A DNA stretch of 64,000 bases, taken from positions 310,001-374,000 of the forward strand of contig NZ_BEWB01000004.1 of assembly GCF_003112555.1 (NCBI RefSeq). The letters run 5' to 3'. Both the position numbers and the translations under genes were made by a program. Positions 61,193 through 64,000 of this stretch are shown one piece after another. This DNA is from Streptomyces coelicoflavus. GTDB lineage: Bacteria; Actinomycetota; Actinomycetes; Streptomycetales; Streptomycetaceae. The notes beneath the pieces were generated by a model that was not told where the DNA came from, did not search any database, and saw only the letters and a list, made by a program, of their open reading frames with translations. Position 1 is the stretch's first letter. Every line of letters begins with the position of its first letter.

Positions 61193-61367
61193 GTGGCGGA
61201 CCTGTGACGGCCGTGAAGGGGGGCTTTCCGGCCGTCAGGGGTTTTGCCGGTGGCGCACGAGGCGGTGCAGGGGGCCCGCGAGCCGCCACCGGCCAGGGGT
61301 GGGGATGTCCAGTGTGGACCGGCAACAGCCCGCTGGGCGCGAAATGTCTTGGTAGGAGTACGAGTTG

Positions 61368-64000
61368 GTGGATCATCCGCGTCTGAGCATTGTCGTGCCC
61401 TTCCAGGACGTCGAGAGCTATCTCGCCGAGTGCCTGGAATCGATCGCACGGCAGTCCTTCCGCGACTTCGAGGTGATCCTCGTCGATGACGGCTCCACCG
61501 ACGGCTCGACACGCATCGCCGCCGACTTCTGCGCCGCCGACCCGCGCTTCCGTCTGATCCGCCAGCACTCGCAGGGTCCCGGACACGCGCGCAACACCGG
61601 GCTGCGGGCCATGCACCCCCGGGGCGAGTTCCTGGCCTTCGTGGACGGCGACGACGTCATCCCCGAGTACGCCTACGGCCTGCTGGTCCGCACCCTCGAG
61701 GGATCCGAGTCGGACTTCGTGTCGGGCAACGTGCAGATGATGAACTCCACCAAGAAGTGGCAGTCACCGCTGCACAAGGGCCCGATGCAGAAGAACCGGC
61801 GCGGCACCCACATCACCAGGTTCGAGGCGCTGATCTACGACCGGACGGTCTGGAACAAGATGTTCCGCCGGTCGTTCTGGGACTACCACTACATCGCCTT
61901 CCCCGAGGGCGTCATGTACGAGGACTCCTGGGTCAACATGTACGCCCATTTCCGGGCCGCCAAGGTCGACGTCATCACCGACATCGTCTACTTCTGGCGC
62001 CGGCGCGAGGGCGGGGCGGCACCGTCCATCACCCAGCGCCACACGGAGCTGTCCAACCTGCGCGACCGGGTCGCGGCGGTGCAGTCGGTCAGCCGCTTCC
62101 TCGCGGACCGGCGCTCGCGCCAGTACGAGGAGAGCAAGCGCAAGTACGACATGGCCTGCCTGAAGTCCGACCTGATGCTGCACCTCAAGGTGCTGCCGGA
62201 CGCGGACGACGAGTACCGCCAGTCGTTCATGCAGTGGGCCAACGACTTCCTCGACGAGGCCGACCTCACCATCATCGACGAACTGCCCGCGGACGCCCGG
62301 GTCAAGTGGCTGCTGGTGCGCGAGTGGCGGCTGACCGAGCTCCTGGAGGTCATCGAGTTCGAGCGCCGCGGCGGTCCGATGCCGGTCCAGCGCCGCTTCC
62401 ACCGCTACCTGAAGTACCCCTACCTCGGCGACCGCGGTGTCGGACTGGACAAGAAGGCGTTCCGGCTCGACAAGGAACTCTCCCTGCACGGTTCGCTCGG
62501 CGAGGCCCGCTGGAGCACCAACGGCCACCTGCTGACCCTGAGCGGGACCGCGTACGTGCGCTTCATCAACGTGCACAAGCGGCACATGTCGGTGAAGGCG
62601 ATCGCCCTGCGGAACAAGAAGCAGGGACGCATGGTGATCACCACGGCGAAGACCACCTACGCGCCCCAGGCCACCGAGCGCTCCAACCAGAATCGTTACT
62701 GCTACGACTGGGCCGGCTTCGAGGCCCGGATCGACACGACCCGCCTGAAGCGCAAGGGGGAGTGGGTCGAGGGAACCTGGGACGTGGCCACCGGCGTCCT
62801 CAGCCGCGGGCTGTTCCGGTACCGCGGCATCGACCGGGGCGGGGCCGGAACCGCGGCCAACCCGCCGTACCGCTACGTCGACAAGAACACCCGTATCCTC
62901 CCGGTCTTCCTCCAGGGCAAGCTGAAGCTCCGGGTGGAGATCGTCCGCTGCCGGATCACCGCGCACCGCGTCGTCGGCGACCAGCTGGAGCTGCGCGGCG
63001 TGTACCTCGGTCCCCGCGTGCCCGAGTGGGGCAAGCTGCGCGTCACCAGTCTGAGCGGCTCGGGCCAGCACGACGGCAAGGTCTACTTCACGGCGGGCGG
63101 CGACGGCTGGTGCACCTTCGCGGCCAGGCTTCCGCTGCGCTCACTGGTGCCGTCCTTCCGGGCCGACGCCGACGCGGGCACGGACATTCCGCAGTCCTGG
63201 AGCATGGGCAGCAACGGCTGGAAGACGACCCTTCACGTGGAGGGCCGCAAGACGGCCATCTACCCGGTCATGGCCGAGGAGACGCCGGACGGGCACTACC
63301 GCATGCCCGACTCCCTCCAGACCCGGGAAGGCGACCGCGAGGTCGTGGTCCACCGCAACGGCTCCGGCTACCTGGTGCTCTTCGAGCGGGCCACCCTGCC
63401 CACGGCGAAGGCGTTCTCCTGGCGCGCCGACGGCGTGCTGGAGATCCACGGCCAGTACCTGGCCGCCGACCGCCTGTCGCCGCGGGAGTACCAGGACGCG
63501 CACCTGGTGGTCCGCTCCCGCGCGCACGGCGCGGAGCGCGAGGTCCCGGTGGAGTGGAACGGCAACGAGTTCCGGTGCCTGCTCAGCCCCGCCGCCATGC
63601 GGACCCTGGCCGGGGACATCCCGCTCGCGGCCGGCCGCTGGGACTTCTTCCTGCGCCGCCAGGACCTGTCGTCCGTGGCCAGGGAAGACCGCCTCGAAGA
63701 CCTCATGGTCAAGATCGAGCAGGACCTCATCCCGGCCTTCCCCGAGGACTACGAGGCGAACGAGCGGCGCTACGAACTGGAGGCCGAGGCCTACGACCGG
63801 CTGTCCCTGCTGGTCCACTCGGCCATGCCCGACCATGCCCGCGGCCCCTACCGGCAGAAGCTGCTGCGCACCAAGGCGTACCCGGCGGCCCGCCGGCAGC
63901 GGGTGCGCCCCGCCGTCCTCTTCGACGCCTTCAAGGGCACCCAGTACTCGGACAGCCCCCGTGCCCTGCACGAGGAACTGCTGCGGCGCGGCACCGACCT
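61368..64000 (+). CDS. Bifunctional GT2 glycosyltransferase / TagF-like glycerophosphotransferase, N-terminal 877 residues, cut by window edge
   Basis: The frame is open to the end of the window. Residues 1-~250 are a GT-A family 2 glycosyltransferase with LSIVVPFQDVESYLAECLES, the nucleotide-binding VILVDDGSTDGS, and the metal-binding FVDGDDVIPEYA. A long middle region (~250-840) is largely beta and unassigned. At the right edge the sequence VLFDAFKGTQYSDSPRALHE begins a CDP-glycerol glycerophosphotransferase (TagF/Glyphos_transf) domain. It would extend teichoic-acid-like polymers at the membrane. The GTG 61368 (or TTG 61365) start follows AGGAG. The divergent LCP protein probably attaches the product to peptidoglycan. 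Confidence 0.85.
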   Translation, partial: MDHPRLSIVVPFQDVESYLAECLESIARQSFRDFEVILVDDGSTDGSTRIAADFCAADPRFRLIRQHSQGPGHARNTGLRAMHPRGEFLAFVDGDDVIPEYAYGLLVRTLEGSESDFVSGNVQMMNSTKKWQSPLHKGPMQKNRRGTHITRFEALIYDRTVWNKMFRRSFWDYHYIAFPEGVMYEDSWVNMYAHFRAAKVDVITDIVYFWRRREGGAAPSITQRHTELSNLRDRVAAVQSVSRFLADRRSRQYEESKRKYDMACLKSDLMLHLKVLPDADDEYRQSFMQWANDFLDEADLTIIDELPADARVKWLLVREWRLTELLEVIEFERRGGPMPVQRRFHRYLKYPYLGDRGVGLDKKAFRLDKELSLHGSLGEARWSTNGHLLTLSGTAYVRFINVHKRHMSVKAIALRNKKQGRMVITTAKTTYAPQATERSNQNRYCYDWAGFEARIDTTRLKRKGEWVEGTWDVATGVLSRGLFRYRGIDRGGAGTAANPPYRYVDKNTRILPVFLQGKLKLRVEIVRCRITAHRVVGDQLELRGVYLGPRVPEWGKLRVTSLSGSGQHDGKVYFTAGGDGWCTFAARLPLRSLVPSFRADADAGTDIPQSWSMGSNGWKTTLHVEGRKTAIYPVMAEETPDGHYRMPDSLQTREGDREVVVHRNGSGYLVLFERATLPTAKAFSWRADGVLEIHGQYLAADRLSPREYQDAHLVVRSRAHGAEREVPVEWNGNEFRCLLSPAAMRTLAGDIPLAAGRWDFFLRRQDLSSVAREDRLEDLMVKIEQDLIPAFPEDYEANERRYELEAEAYDRLSLLVHSAMPDHARGPYRQKLLRTKAYPAARRQRVRPAVLFDAFKGTQYSDSPRALHEELLRRGTD

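Overview
The window is very GC-rich DNA with strong codon bias, GTG starts and AAGGAGG-type ribosome sites. Its gene content (aconitase AcnA, a ROK regulator between ngcEFG and xylFGH, chitinase, dxs, a DUF397/XRE/ATP-binding triad) indicates a Streptomyces chromosome. The part from about 21.5 kb rightwards follows the order I remember around SCO5998-SCO6013 of S. coelicolor; this is recall, not a search.

Region 1 (1-20.75 kb) is a defence-type island. It opens with the tail of a gene that looks like a SNF2-family helicase (DrmD-like), followed by an 1844-aa Eco57I/PglX-type adenine methylase. A WhiJ-type regulatory triad (DUF397, XRE/DUF5753, RsbW-like ATPase) interrupts it. Then comes a tight five-gene plus-strand run: a DUF262 protein, a DUF3696 AAA ATPase, an unknown protein, a 2277-aa DUF1998 helicase with nuclease-like tails, and a UvrD-type helicase with a RelE/ParE-like N-terminus. 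I see no integrase, transposase or tRNA. The set resembles DISARM, Druantia and Menshen in parts but matches none of them completely.

Region 2 (20.75-26.2 kb) holds a 25-aa membrane peptide gene, a MurA-like enzyme with an N-terminal XRE HTH, and acnA. The MurA-like gene and acnA diverge, and one operator pattern (TATCTC-N6-GAGAT) occurs at both ends of their shared intergenic region, beside an iron-box-like sequence.

Region 3 (26.2-42.6 kb) is mainly glycan degradation: a secreted FG-GAP protein, an AXE1-type acetyl(xylan) esterase, an LplB/LplC/lipoprotein transporter coupled to a GH39 xylosidase and a DUF624 protein, a GH67 alpha-glucuronidase, and a GH92 alpha-mannosidase. This fits glucuronoxylan/aldouronate utilisation.

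Region 4 (42.6-53.1 kb) contains ngcEFG (GlcNAc/chitobiose uptake, with a dre-like site), rok7B7, xylFGH (xylose uptake) with a Rok7B7-like site upstream, and a GH18 chitinase with dre-like sites. Xylan and chitin utilisation therefore lie together around one ROK regulator. The two CUT1 transporters have no ATPase gene here, so they presumably use a shared one such as MsiK.

Region 5 (53.3-64 kb) has dxs, an APC amino acid permease, a NYN-domain protein, two paralogous propeller-like proteins, an LCP-family cell-wall glycopolymer ligase, and the start of a GT2/TagF-like teichoic-acid-type transferase that runs off the right edge.
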